DNA of 56,279 nucleotides, taken from CALLMJ01 sp964493765 (GTDB lineage Bacteria; Bacteroidota; Bacteroidia; J057; CALLMJ01). The stretch spans positions 1 to 56,279 of the forward strand of contig CAZBPK010000032.1 in the NCBI GenBank assembly GCA_964493765.1, given 5' to 3'. Position 1 is the stretch's first letter; every line of letters begins with the position of its first letter. Of this stretch, positions 29,304 to 37,140 are shown piece after piece. Under the pieces are notes generated by a model. That model worked only from the letters and a program-made list of their open reading frames with translations, did not search any database and had not been told where the DNA came from. The translations under genes and the position numbers were made by a program.

Positions 29304-30493
29304 ACATAGAAAATATCCAAAACATTGATTTAGAAAATTATCAATATCAGTTAGCAGAGGAAAGGATTGCAAAATTTCCCGTTCAACCGCGAGACCATTC
29401 CAAACTTTTAATTTATCAAAACAATGTAATTCAAGAAGATAGATTTTATACCCTTGCAAAATATCTTCCACCTAAAAGTTTATTAATTTTTAATGATACA
29501 AAAGTAATTCAAGCGAGAATTTTATTTCAAAAAGCATCAGGTTCCCAAATCGAAATTTTATTATTAGAACCTCATAATATTTCTTATGAAAAGGTATTTC
29601 AAGAAAAACAAAAAGTGGAATGGAAATGTATGGTGGGCAATGCAAAAAAATGGAAATTGAATGAAATTTTAATTTTACCTTTGGAAAATGGAATTTTACA
29701 AGCTAAATGGATACAAAAAACTCAACATGAAATGATTGTTGAGCTTTTTTGGGATAATGGTTTAAACTTTAGTGATTTATTGGAAATGATTGGAAAAATT
29801 CCTTTACCTCCCTATCTAAATAGAGATTCTATTGAAAGCGACAAACAAACTTACCAAACCGTTTATGCCAAACATCTTGGGGCTGTTGCGGCTCCGACTG
29901 CTGGTTTACATTTTACAGAAAATGTTTTTCAATCCTTAAAACAAAAAAATATTTCATGGTCAGAAGTTACTTTGCATGTGGGTGCAGGAACTTTTAAACC
30001 TTTAACTACCCATAATTTATTAGAACATATCATGCATCAAGAACTTTGTTATGTTTCATTATCTACTTTGAAAACTCTTTATAATTATGCAGAACATATT
30101 ATTGCCATTGGAACAACCTCTTTAAGAGTCTTGGAGTCTATTTACTGGTTTGTAAGCAATGATTTTCAACCTTTTGACCAATGGTATCCTTATTTAAACC
30201 CAGCAAAATTTACCTATCAAGAAGCTCTTCTTCGTGCAATTGAGTATTTAGAAAAAAATAATTCCAATATATTGAGCTTTCCTACTCGTTTATTTATTGT
30301 TCCTGGATACTCATTTCAATCCATTCAAGGGATAATCACAAATTTCCATCAGCCTGAGAGCACATTGGTTTTATTAATAGCAGCTTGGTTAGGAGATGAA
30401 TGGAAAAAGGTTTATGAATATGCTTTAAATCATGATTTTAGATTTTTGAGTTATGGGGATAGCAGTTTGTTGTTAAGACCTAATAACATATAG
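29300..30493 (+). CDS. queA: S-adenosylmethionine:tRNA ribosyltransferase-isomerase QueA
   Basis: The 397-residue product has the QueA landmarks: YQLAEERIAKFPVQPRDHSKLL, LLIFNDTKVIQARI, the TAGLHFTE active-site loop and TNFHQPESTLVLLIAA near the end. It converts preQ1-tRNA to epoxyqueuosine-tRNA using SAM. It overlaps the glycosyltransferase by four bases (ATGA) and is the last gene of the unit; repeat copy 4 follows. Confidence 0.96.
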   Translation: MNIENIQNIDLENYQYQLAEERIAKFPVQPRDHSKLLIYQNNVIQEDRFYTLAKYLPPKSLLIFNDTKVIQARILFQKASGSQIEILLLEPHNISYEKVFQEKQKVEWKCMVGNAKKWKLNEILILPLENGILQAKWIQKTQHEMIVELFWDNGLNFSDLLEMIGKIPLPPYLNRDSIESDKQTYQTVYAKHLGAVAAPTAGLHFTENVFQSLKQKNISWSEVTLHVGAGTFKPLTTHNLLEHIMHQELCYVSLSTLKTLYNYAEHIIAIGTTSLRVLESIYWFVSNDFQPFDQWYPYLNPAKFTYQEALLRAIEYLEKNNSNILSFPTRLFIVPGYSFQSIQGIITNFHQPESTLVLLIAAWLGDEWKKVYEYALNHDFRFLSYGDSSLLLRPNNI

Positions 30494-30512
30494 CATTGAT
30501 GATGCGTAGTGT

Positions 30513-30635
30513 GCGTGAGGGATGCGGAGGGTTTAGCACTGCCTTTGGTTGCGAAGTATGAGCAACCAAAGGATTGCCGAAGTGAAAACGAAGCCCGAAG
30601 CAAGCCCGACCCGCCGCGTAGCAAGGGGCACGCCC
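30513..30635 (+). repeat. Interspersed mosaic repeat, copy 4
   Basis: This copy has the short 'GGAGGGTTTAGCACTGCC' 5' module and the CCTTTGGTTGCGAAG...GCAACCAAAGG central stem. It has compensating T/A changes relative to copy 2, which keep the stem paired. It lies between queA and the BamA-like gene. Confidence 0.85.
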
Positions 30636-30679
30636 AAAAGATAAATTTTAATGCACAATAAAAAAATGATTTTTTGCAT

Positions 30680-30687
30680 TATCTTTG
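30680..30687 (+). promoter_or_regulatory. -7 promoter box (TATCTTTG) of the BamA-like gene
   Basis: TATCTTTG matches TAnnTTTG and ends 4 bases before the ATG at 30692, another near-leaderless start. Confidence 0.55.
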
Positions 30688-30691
30688 AATA

Positions 30692-32365
30692 ATGAAATTC
30701 TTTTTCTGGAAATTCTTGATTCTCAACTTCTGTTTTAGCATTGCTTTCGCACAAAATAAAGCAATTGAAAAAGATTTTCATCAACTTTTGAAAAGAAAAA
30801 ATTCTTCAGAATCTATAACACGCTTTATAAAAAAATACCAAAATTTAGGTTACGCAGAAATCAATGTTGATACCTCCAGAAATCCATTTCAACTGAATAT
30901 TGGAAAAGTATATGTCTTGAAGAGCTACTCCAATAACCTAAATTTGCAATTCAAAAATTATTCTTTAAAAACCGAAAAACCCTTTTCATGGAAAGTTTAT
31001 AATGATTACCATCAAAAAATTTTGAATTATTATGGAAATTTAGGTTTCCCTTTTGTAAATATTCAACCCAATATTCAATACAAAGTTTTTCAAGATAGTG
31101 TTTGGTTGAGCATAACAGAAACAATTGATTTGCAAAATGCTTATAAAATTGATAGCATTATTATTCCTTCCAAAATCAAGGAAAATCCAAAATTTATTTA
31201 TAAAATTATTGATTTAGAACCGAGTGATCCATTCCATCAAGAAAAAATTGAAAAAATTGTTAAGAATTTAAAGCGTTCAGAATATTATCAACAAATACAA
31301 CCGCCTAAATTACAGTTTTCAGATAGTACTGCAAAAATCTCATTAGAATTTGAGAAATTAAGAAATAATCGTTTTGATTTACTAATTGGATTATTACCCC
31401 CCCAAAATTCATCTCAAAAAATGCAGTTTACAGCCATGGCAGATTTTTCTATCATTAGCATGTTTAGGCAAGGTGAGATTTTTAGAATGAAGTACGATAA
31501 ACTTCAGAATCTCTCTCAAAAATTAAATATTCAATATATTCATCCATTTTTGTTTCAATTACCTTTAAAATTTAATTTTCAGTTTGAGTTATTTAAGCAA
31601 GACACCAGCTTTTTAAATCGTTCCTTAAATATAGGAGGTAGTTATTTAATGAATTTAGAATCAGAAATTATTTTTGGGTATCAACAAAAAAATTCCAATT
31701 TAATTTCTATCACAAAATACCAAAACACAAATTGGCCTCCTCCCCCACAATTGGATTCACGTTCTAATATTTATATGTTAGGTTATCAATTCAAGCAATT
31801 AGATAATCCTTGGAATCCTCAAAATGGAATTTTTTTGTATTTTTTGGGAAGCACAGGTATTCGTAGAATCTTGAAAGTTAGAGGTTTGGAAAATTTGGAT
31901 TATGATAGAATAGGGAAAATTCAACCTAAACAAGAATTAGAAGTAAAATTTTATAAATATCATGGAATTGGAAAAAGGACTGTTGCTGTTTTGGGTTTCA
32001 ATGGGTATTATTTAAATCAAAAGAACTATTTTGAAAACGATTTAAAACCTATTGGTGGCTATAAAATATTAAGAGGTTTTAATGAAAACACTTTTTGGGC
32101 TGCATATTATGGAATGATTACATTAGAATATAGGCTATTGTTAGAGGAACTTTCCTACATCGGTATTTTTGCGGATTTATGTTATTTGAATCAAAAAAAG
32201 TTTCAAGAAAACCAAATTTATAAACCTATTGGCACGGGTATTGCTTTAAACTTTAATACCAATTTAGGAATTATGTCTGTTAGTTACGCAATAGGAAAAT
32301 ACGAAAATATGAACTTTCAACCTACAAGAGGAAGAATTCATGTAGGAATTATTAATAATTTTTAA
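30692..32365 (+). CDS. BamA/TamA-family outer membrane protein
   Basis: The 557-residue product has a signal peptide (MKFFFWKFLILNFCFSIAFAQ) and POTRA-like repeats in the first 210 residues (two to three alpha/beta modules, e.g. YHQKILNYYGNLGFPFVNIQ). A C-terminal 16-strand-type barrel follows, with GGYKILRGFNENTFWAAYYGMITLEYRL and an aromatic C-terminus (VGIINNF). Such proteins insert or translocate other outer membrane proteins. It is shorter than canonical BamA (five POTRA), so a specialised paralogue is more likely than the housekeeping BamA. Confidence 0.82.
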   Translation: MKFFFWKFLILNFCFSIAFAQNKAIEKDFHQLLKRKNSSESITRFIKKYQNLGYAEINVDTSRNPFQLNIGKVYVLKSYSNNLNLQFKNYSLKTEKPFSWKVYNDYHQKILNYYGNLGFPFVNIQPNIQYKVFQDSVWLSITETIDLQNAYKIDSIIIPSKIKENPKFIYKIIDLEPSDPFHQEKIEKIVKNLKRSEYYQQIQPPKLQFSDSTAKISLEFEKLRNNRFDLLIGLLPPQNSSQKMQFTAMADFSIISMFRQGEIFRMKYDKLQNLSQKLNIQYIHPFLFQLPLKFNFQFELFKQDTSFLNRSLNIGGSYLMNLESEIIFGYQQKNSNLISITKYQNTNWPPPPQLDSRSNIYMLGYQFKQLDNPWNPQNGIFLYFLGSTGIRRILKVRGLENLDYDRIGKIQPKQELEVKFYKYHGIGKRTVAVLGFNGYYLNQKNYFENDLKPIGGYKILRGFNENTFWAAYYGMITLEYRLLLEELSYIGIFADLCYLNQKKFQENQIYKPIGTGIALNFNTNLGIMSVSYAIGKYENMNFQPTRGRIHVGIINNF

Positions 32366-32402
32366 AGTTTGGCACAAAATTTGTTTATAAAATTTTAGTA
32401 AA

Positions 32403-32801
32403 ATGAAATTAATTTTTACCCTCATTTTTTTACTATGTACATTTTGCAATACCTTGCAAGCTCAAAATCAACCTGATGAAGTATTTCAACAGATTGAAAC
32501 AGCAATAAAAAAAGGTGATGCAAGCATCCTCTCCAATTACTTTAATTCTATGTTAGATCTAACTATCATAGATAAAGAACAAACCTACTCCTCAAGCCAT
32601 GCTATGTATGTAGTAAAAGAATTTTTTATGAATTATCCAGTTCGTTCTTTTAGCATTTTGCATAAAGGAAATTCTGGTGATAATATCTACGCAGTAGGTT
32701 CTTATATTAGTACCAAAGGTGCTTTTGATACCAATATTTTTATTAAAAAATATGGTAACAGTTATAAAATTAACCAATTGCGTTTTGAAGCTGATAAATA
32801 G
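32403..32801 (+). CDS. DUF4783 family secreted protein
   Basis: The 132-residue product has a signal peptide (MKLIFTLIFLLCTFCNTLQAQ) and a compact NTF2/ketosteroid-isomerase-like fold. It shows the DUF4783 pattern (ILSNYFNSMLDLTIIDKEQTYSS, FFMNYPVRSFSILHKG, FIKKYGNSYKINQLRFE). These proteins are common in Bacteroidota, with unknown function. It follows the BamA-like gene by 37 bases and ends at a strong terminator. Confidence 0.85.
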   Translation: MKLIFTLIFLLCTFCNTLQAQNQPDEVFQQIETAIKKGDASILSNYFNSMLDLTIIDKEQTYSSSHAMYVVKEFFMNYPVRSFSILHKGNSGDNIYAVGSYISTKGAFDTNIFIKKYGNSYKINQLRFEADK

Positions 32802-32839
32802 TTAAACCAATACTATATATTTATGTTGTGTGTATGATG

Positions 32840-32870
32840 CGGTTTTACAGATTTGTGAAACCGTTTTTTA
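32840..32870 (+). terminator. Rho-independent terminator of the DUF4783 gene
   Basis: The 10-bp stem CGGTTTTACA/TGTGAAACCG (one G-T pair, GATT loop) is followed by TTTTTTATTTT on the plus strand. Confidence 0.85.
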
Positions 32871-32893
32871 TTTTAGAGAATTATTCTGGATTT

Positions 32894-33027
32894 GGGCGTG
32901 TCCCTCATGCTTTGCATTCGGGTCGGGCTTGCTTCGGGCTTCGCTGTTCGCTTCGGCAATCCTTTTTCCACTTTTTTCAAAAGCGTCAAAAGGCAGTGCC
33001 ACTTCGTGCCCTTCGCATCCCTCACGC
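32894..33027 (-). repeat. Interspersed mosaic repeat, copy 5
   Basis: This inverted copy has the long 'GGGCACGAAGTGGCACTGCC' 5' module and the CTTTTGACGC...AAAAAGG central stem. Its 3' module is different (CCCGAATGCAAAGCATGAGGG instead of CCCGCAGCGTAGCAAGGG). It lies between the convergent DUF4783 and cdd genes. Confidence 0.85.
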
Positions 33028-33049
33028 TTATCCTTCAGTAAAACTGAAA

Positions 33050-33529
33050 TTATTTTATTAACTTAAAAACCAGTGGTAACAAAAAATTTTCTATACCTTT
33101 AGAAATTAATACTTTTCCTGTTTCTCCTTGCATCAATACTTTTATGGGTTGATTAGACAACTGTTCATACTCTAACATGACTTGCCTACAAGCACCACAT
33201 GGAAAAATCGGTTGGTTTAAGACTAAAGAATTGGTTCTAGCACGAATGGCAATAGCTTCAATTTCTTTTCCTTTACCCAACGCCCCAACATGAAACAAAG
33301 CATTTCGTTCTGCACAAATCCCCGATGGATATGCTGCATTTTCTTGATTATTTCCTAAAATAATGGTACCATCTTTCAACTTTACTGCAGCTCCTACATA
33401 AAATTGTGAATAAGGAGCATAAGCATTTTTCGTTACTTCAAAAGCTTGATTTAGAAGATTTTGGTCTTCAAAATTTAACTCATTTGCATCATAAACTTCA
33501 TAGTTTAAGTTTAATTCAATTTTTTCCAT
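33050..33529 (-). CDS. cdd: Cytidine deaminase
   Basis: The 159-residue product has the cytidine deaminase zinc site: CAERNALFH (Cys ligand and catalytic Glu) and FPCGACRQVMLE (PCxxC). It deaminates cytidine and deoxycytidine for pyrimidine salvage. Length is near normal for the homotetrameric type, with a short N-terminal extension. A TACTTTTG -7-like box sits only one base before the ATG, so the true start or promoter is uncertain. Confidence 0.95.
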   Translation of the reverse strand: MEKIELNLNYEVYDANELNFEDQNLLNQAFEVTKNAYAPYSQFYVGAAVKLKDGTIILGNNQENAAYPSGICAERNALFHVGALGKGKEIEAIAIRARTNSLVLNQPIFPCGACRQVMLEYEQLSNQPIKVLMQGETGKVLISKGIENFLLPLVFKLIK

Positions 33530-33678
33530 ACAAAAGTATATTCAGTTTGCAATTTTTATGCTCAAAAGTAAGAATAATTTAGTTTAATGAACGAATTTAT
33601 AAATATCGATTACAATTTTTTTTTAAAACTATTATCTTAACAATTTTTTTTAATTTAGAGAAGGACAAAATCAACAAA

Positions 33679-33703
33679 GCCACCCTAAAATTTAGGATGG
33701 CTC
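33679..33703 (-). terminator. Terminator of the paaN gene
   Basis: Inverted repeat AGCCACCCTAAA/TTTAGGATGGCT (one mismatch) lies downstream of the minus-strand stop at 33727, followed on the minus strand by TTGTTGATTTT. Confidence 0.55.
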
Positions 33704-33726
33704 TTGAATTTATTATTTAAAAAAAA

Positions 33727-35397
33727 TTATGCTTTAGGCTGTCTAAATCCAACGTAATGGAATCTTTTGGTAATAAAGGAAGCATCAGTAAAAGAGGCAT
33801 TTCCTGCAGGATTTCCACCAGTTACGTGAAAATCAGAAAATGCAGCATTTTGGTTTACATAAATAGGACCATATAAATTGAAAGAAACAGAAGTAGCGGC
33901 TTCCATCATTTCTTCTTTGATTTTTTGTATGGTTTCTTGATTAGTAGAATATACTAAACAAGAAATTGCACCATGATTTTGAGCCATTTCCTTTGCGATT
34001 TGAATACTATCATTCGTAGAATCTGTTTGGATTAATAATATTATGGGACCGAATAATTCTTGTTCATACACTTGTTGGTCTTTTTGAGAAATTGCTAAAA
34101 TTAATGGGCTAGATGTACAAGCATTAGGGAATTCAGGATTTTGAATTTTTTGGGGTTCTAAAATCACTTTTCCTAATTTTTTGGCTTCTTCAATACGTTT
34201 TATTGTAGATTCATTTTGAATAGCACCACAAACAGCAGGACCCGCCTTAGGATTTTGGCATAATCCTTCTACTGCGGCTTTAAAATCTTGTGCAAATTCA
34301 TCAAAACTTTTTACACCATTTTCTGTTACTATTCCTTCTTTTGAAACCAATATATTTTGAGGAGCCGTACACATTTGACCACTATATAAACTCACAGAAA
34401 ATGCAATATTGTTTAACATTTCTTTATAGTTAGAAGTAGAATCTAAAATGGTGGAATTTACACCAGCTTTTTCTGTAAAAGTGATTTTGTTGGGTAAGCT
34501 TTCTACATAATTACCAAAAGCGGAACTTCCTGTAAAGTCAATAATCTTAACGTCTTTATGTTCTGCAAGTTTTTTTGTAATTAAATTATCGGGTTGATCA
34601 ATAGCAATTTGAACAATATTGGGGTCTAAACCATTTTCTTGGAAAGTTCTTTGCATTTCTGCAACTACAATTGCAATAGGATAAATAGCCAATGGATGAG
34701 GTTTTACAATCACTGTGTTACCTGTAATTAAGCTTGCAAACATACCAGGAACAGTATTCCAAATAGGGAAAGTAGAACAACCAATAGCTAAAGCAATTCC
34801 TTTAGGCACAGGAACAAATTCTTTTTCTAGATTTAAAGTAATTTTACCCATAGGTTTTGTCCAAGTAGTTTGTGAAGTAAAATAAGTAAGTTCTTGATAA
34901 CCCATTGCTATAGCTTCTAAGGCTCTATCGTTAGCATGAGGTCCTGAAGCTTGAAAAGACATCATAAATGCTTGACCCGTTGTATGCATAGTAGCAAAAG
35001 CTATTTCATAAAAATGATTTTTAATTCTTTCTAAACTTTCAATCAATATTGCAGTTCTTTCTTCTACACTGAGTTTTTTCCATGATTGGAAAGCATTTTT
35101 TGAAAGCTCCACATATTTATTAACATCTTGATAAACTGGATACTGAATACCTGTTAATTCATTTTTATAAGGTGATTTTTCAGCAGAAACTACCCAATCA
35201 CCAGTTTGTAACAATCTATCAAAAGGCTTATTTAATTGATTTTCAAATGCTTGTAATCCTCTTGCTTGTGCATCTTCTCCATAAACTGAAGGACTTGGCA
35301 TTTCTGGATACTGAGCAAAAAAATCACGGTTTTTTAAAGCTTTTAAAGCATTTTCTAAAATGGTTTTGTAATGTTCAAATTTTTCTTTTAATGACAT
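33727..35397 (-). CDS. paaN: PaaN-type aldehyde dehydrogenase (phenylacetate degradation)
   Basis: The 556-residue protein fits the PaaN branch of the aldehyde dehydrogenase superfamily. The N-terminal extension (MPSPSVYGEDAQARGLQAFE) is typical of PaaN. The ALDH core has the glutamate in FTEKAGVN, the catalytic cysteine in SGQMCTAPQN, and FGPIILLIQT near the C-terminus. In the phenylacetyl-CoA pathway this group oxidises the ring-opened aldehyde intermediate. No other paa genes are in the window, so the pathway role is inferred from family only. Confidence 0.85.
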   Translation of the reverse strand: MSLKEKFEHYKTILENALKALKNRDFFAQYPEMPSPSVYGEDAQARGLQAFENQLNKPFDRLLQTGDWVVSAEKSPYKNELTGIQYPVYQDVNKYVELSKNAFQSWKKLSVEERTAILIESLERIKNHFYEIAFATMHTTGQAFMMSFQASGPHANDRALEAIAMGYQELTYFTSQTTWTKPMGKITLNLEKEFVPVPKGIALAIGCSTFPIWNTVPGMFASLITGNTVIVKPHPLAIYPIAIVVAEMQRTFQENGLDPNIVQIAIDQPDNLITKKLAEHKDVKIIDFTGSSAFGNYVESLPNKITFTEKAGVNSTILDSTSNYKEMLNNIAFSVSLYSGQMCTAPQNILVSKEGIVTENGVKSFDEFAQDFKAAVEGLCQNPKAGPAVCGAIQNESTIKRIEEAKKLGKVILEPQKIQNPEFPNACTSSPLILAISQKDQQVYEQELFGPIILLIQTDSTNDSIQIAKEMAQNHGAISCLVYSTNQETIQKIKEEMMEAATSVSFNLYGPIYVNQNAAFSDFHVTGGNPAGNASFTDASFITKRFHYVGFRQPKA

Positions 35398-35494
35398 AGT
35401 GGTTCCAAAATTGATTTTGCAATGTTAATACTTTTTTTGTTTCGTCAGGAACTTCCTTGAAAATTTTACTATTTTTTTAGTTTTCAAAGATTTC

Positions 35495-35680
35495 TTAATC
35501 TCTTTTTTCATTTTTGAATAAAAAAATGAACATCCCTATAAAACCTGTGATACAAGCTAAGTAAAAAATAAATTTTAATCTCATCAATTCCCATTCAATC
35601 CATGCTTTACAACCAGTAAGATGAACGAAAATCAAAGTAAAAAACATAACTTTTAGGAAAGTGAAAAAGTATGACTTCAT
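35495..35680 (-). CDS. Small membrane protein / possible lipoprotein
   Basis: The 61-residue product has two hydrophobic helices (about 8-23 and 37-54) and a lipobox-like HLTGC at about position 24, then a charged tail (KNEKRD). No family is recognised. Expression is supported by a TATTTTTG box 8 bases upstream. It lies between paaN and the defence island. The length is small, so the call is moderate. Confidence 0.5.
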   Translation of the reverse strand: MKSYFFTFLKVMFFTLIFVHLTGCKAWIEWELMRLKFIFYLACITGFIGMFIFLFKNEKRD

Positions 35681-35688
35681 ATTATTTT

Positions 35689-35696
35689 CAAAAATA
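35689..35696 (-). promoter_or_regulatory. -7 promoter box (TATTTTTG) of the small membrane protein
   Basis: The minus strand reads TATTTTTG, 8 bases before the ATG at 35680. Confidence 0.45.
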
Positions 35697-35764
35697 GCAA
35701 ATTTATAAATTAAAAATAAAATTAGTGGCTGTATTTTTGTTCAAATATATACTATTTCTGTTTG

Positions 35765-35920
35765 TTATTCAGTCTTATATGGTTGCCGATTTGTGATGTC
35801 AATTAAATCAACTCCAACTTCTTCAATAATGGGCTTCATTTTATCAACTTCAAAGAATTGGAATTTTATGTTTACATTCTTTTCAAGAAACTTTTCAAGG
35901 GGAAAAGGCTTTAAAAACAG
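35765..35920 (-). pseudogene. In-frame 51-codon continuation after the radical SAM stop; gene remnant
   Basis: After the TAA at 35921-35923 the same reading frame stays open for 51 codons (starting LFLKPFPLEKFLEKN, ending DITNRQPYKTE) and closes with a TAA at 35765-35767. The residue composition looks protein-like, with alternating charged and hydrophobic residues. It has no good start codon before a Met 27 residues in. It could be a lost C-terminal extension of the radical SAM protein, or the 3' end of another gene cut when the island inserted. I do not recognise the family. Confidence 0.35.
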
Positions 35921-36487
35921 TTAGATATTCATTCCATAAAAAATATTTTTGGGGGGGAACCCTAAAATTGTCGTACTACCATCTTCGTTAATGGTTATTT
36001 CTGTGTAATTATTGTTTTCAATTTCATAGTTTGCGTAACGGTCTGTTAAAAAGTGAATTTCTTGATTAGTTGAACCAATCCATTGATGACTCAATGTCCG
36101 TTTTGTTTTGTCATAACGCCCTGTAATGAGAATATCCAAATTTTCTAATATTGATGTCATTTGCTTTGCTTCAATTTCAAACATTTCGTAACCTGTGAAA
36201 AGCATCGTGGTTAAACCGAGTTTTCTGCATTCAATTAACAATTCAAGGACTTCATCAAATTGGTCTAATGGTTCGCCACCCAATAAGGTAATTCCTTCAA
36301 TGTAGTTGATTTCGCTTTTTATTTTGCAAAGTAGTTCTTGAATGAATAAAATGGTTTTGTTTTCAAAACTCCACATTTCTTTATTCCAACAACCTCTGCA
36401 ACGAATAGAACAGCCTTGAACCCAAATTACAAATCTGCATCCAGGTCCATAAATAAAACTATGTTCTTCTATGTGGGCAATATTCAT
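35921..36487 (-). CDS. NrdG-like radical SAM activating enzyme of the Ycf46/DUF1257 operon
   Basis: The 188-residue product has the radical SAM cluster motif C26-x3-C30-x2-C33 (QGCSIRCRGCW), the SAM-binding GGEPLDQ (70-76) and the compact NrdG-type length. NrdG-like enzymes place a glycyl radical on a partner, but no NrdD or other glycyl-radical enzyme is in the window. The more likely substrate is an operon neighbour. It is the last gene of the seven-gene unit and starts one base after the DUF1257 stop. All motifs look intact. Confidence 0.88.
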   Translation of the reverse strand: MNIAHIEEHSFIYGPGCRFVIWVQGCSIRCRGCWNKEMWSFENKTILFIQELLCKIKSEINYIEGITLLGGEPLDQFDEVLELLIECRKLGLTTMLFTGYEMFEIEAKQMTSILENLDILITGRYDKTKRTLSHQWIGSTNQEIHFLTDRYANYEIENNNYTEITINEDGSTTILGFPPKNIFYGMNI

Positions 36488-36488
36488 A

Positions 36489-36932
36489 CTAGTAGGTGTT
36501 ACGGACTAACACTAATTTTATTTTGCCTTTTACATTTTCTTCTTTTACATAATAACCCTGTTCCTTGGCTCTTTCAATGATTGTGGCTTTTTGTTTTTCA
36601 ATAAATGCTATTCTTTCTTGCTCCAATCGCTTTTTCTCTTCTTCCAAACGCAAGCGTTCAGCTTCTTCAAGTTTCTTATTATAAATCTCGTTGTACTGCT
36701 TCTCAATTACACGAATAAAGTCAGCTTGGCTTTTATCTGTATGAGAATAAGCATATAGAGCATACCTACCATAATCGTCTTTTCGAAATTCCTGAAATCC
36801 CAAACGAAAATCTTGTATATTGGTAATAATCTTACTACCTTCTACACGAAAGCCACACCCAACCGCTTCTAATGCTTCGCATAAACATTCAAGATCAATG
36901 AAAGGTGTGGTTGTTTTAATTACTGCACTCAT
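36489..36932 (-). CDS. DUF1257 (Ycf35-like) protein
   Basis: The 147-residue product has the DUF1257 layout: an N-terminal 'TPFIDLECLCEALEAVG' helix, then a beta-rich middle (KIITNIQDFRLGFQEFRKDDYGRYALYAYSH). A long Glu/Arg-rich helix (about 75-115) and a small C-terminal beta unit follow. Ycf35/DUF1257 is known from cyanobacteria and plastids, with no settled biochemical role. It overlaps the DUF2997 gene by four bases (ATGA), which indicates tight co-translation. Confidence 0.82.
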   Translation of the reverse strand: MSAVIKTTTPFIDLECLCEALEAVGCGFRVEGSKIITNIQDFRLGFQEFRKDDYGRYALYAYSHTDKSQADFIRVIEKQYNEIYNKKLEEAERLRLEEEKKRLEQERIAFIEKQKATIIERAKEQGYYVKEENVKGKIKLVLVRNTY

Positions 36933-37135
36933 ATCTTTTTGTTTTGATTTTTGTTTTGATTTTTTAATTCATTTGCTTGATAAAATTCATCTGTCTTGGT
37001 AATAGAATCTAAATCAGCTAAATCGCCTAACAATTTTTGTAATTCGTCAAGACACATTTCGCCTTTTATGCCTTCTGTAAAGGCATTTATTTTTCCATTT
37101 TCGTCAATGGTAATGACTATTCTTTGTTCTGCCAT
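36929..37135 (-). CDS. DUF2997 small protein
   Basis: The 68-residue product has the DUF2997 pattern: a beta hairpin (RIVITIDENGKINAFTEGIKG) followed by CLDELQKLLGDLADL and a polar Asn/Lys tail. DUF2997 genes are commonly found beside DUF1257. One Cys (in GEMCLDE) is present. It starts five bases after the coiled-coil gene stop and overlaps the DUF1257 start. Given the radical SAM enzyme in the same operon, it is a possible modification substrate; that is inference only. Confidence 0.75.
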   Translation of the reverse strand: MAEQRIVITIDENGKINAFTEGIKGEMCLDELQKLLGDLADLDSITKTDEFYQANELKNQNKNQNKKI

Positions 37136-37140
37136 ATTAT

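Noticed and set aside
33531..33538. TACTTTTG as the cdd promoter
   Set aside because: It sits one base from the ATG, so the RNA would start inside the coding region. It is not asserted as the promoter.
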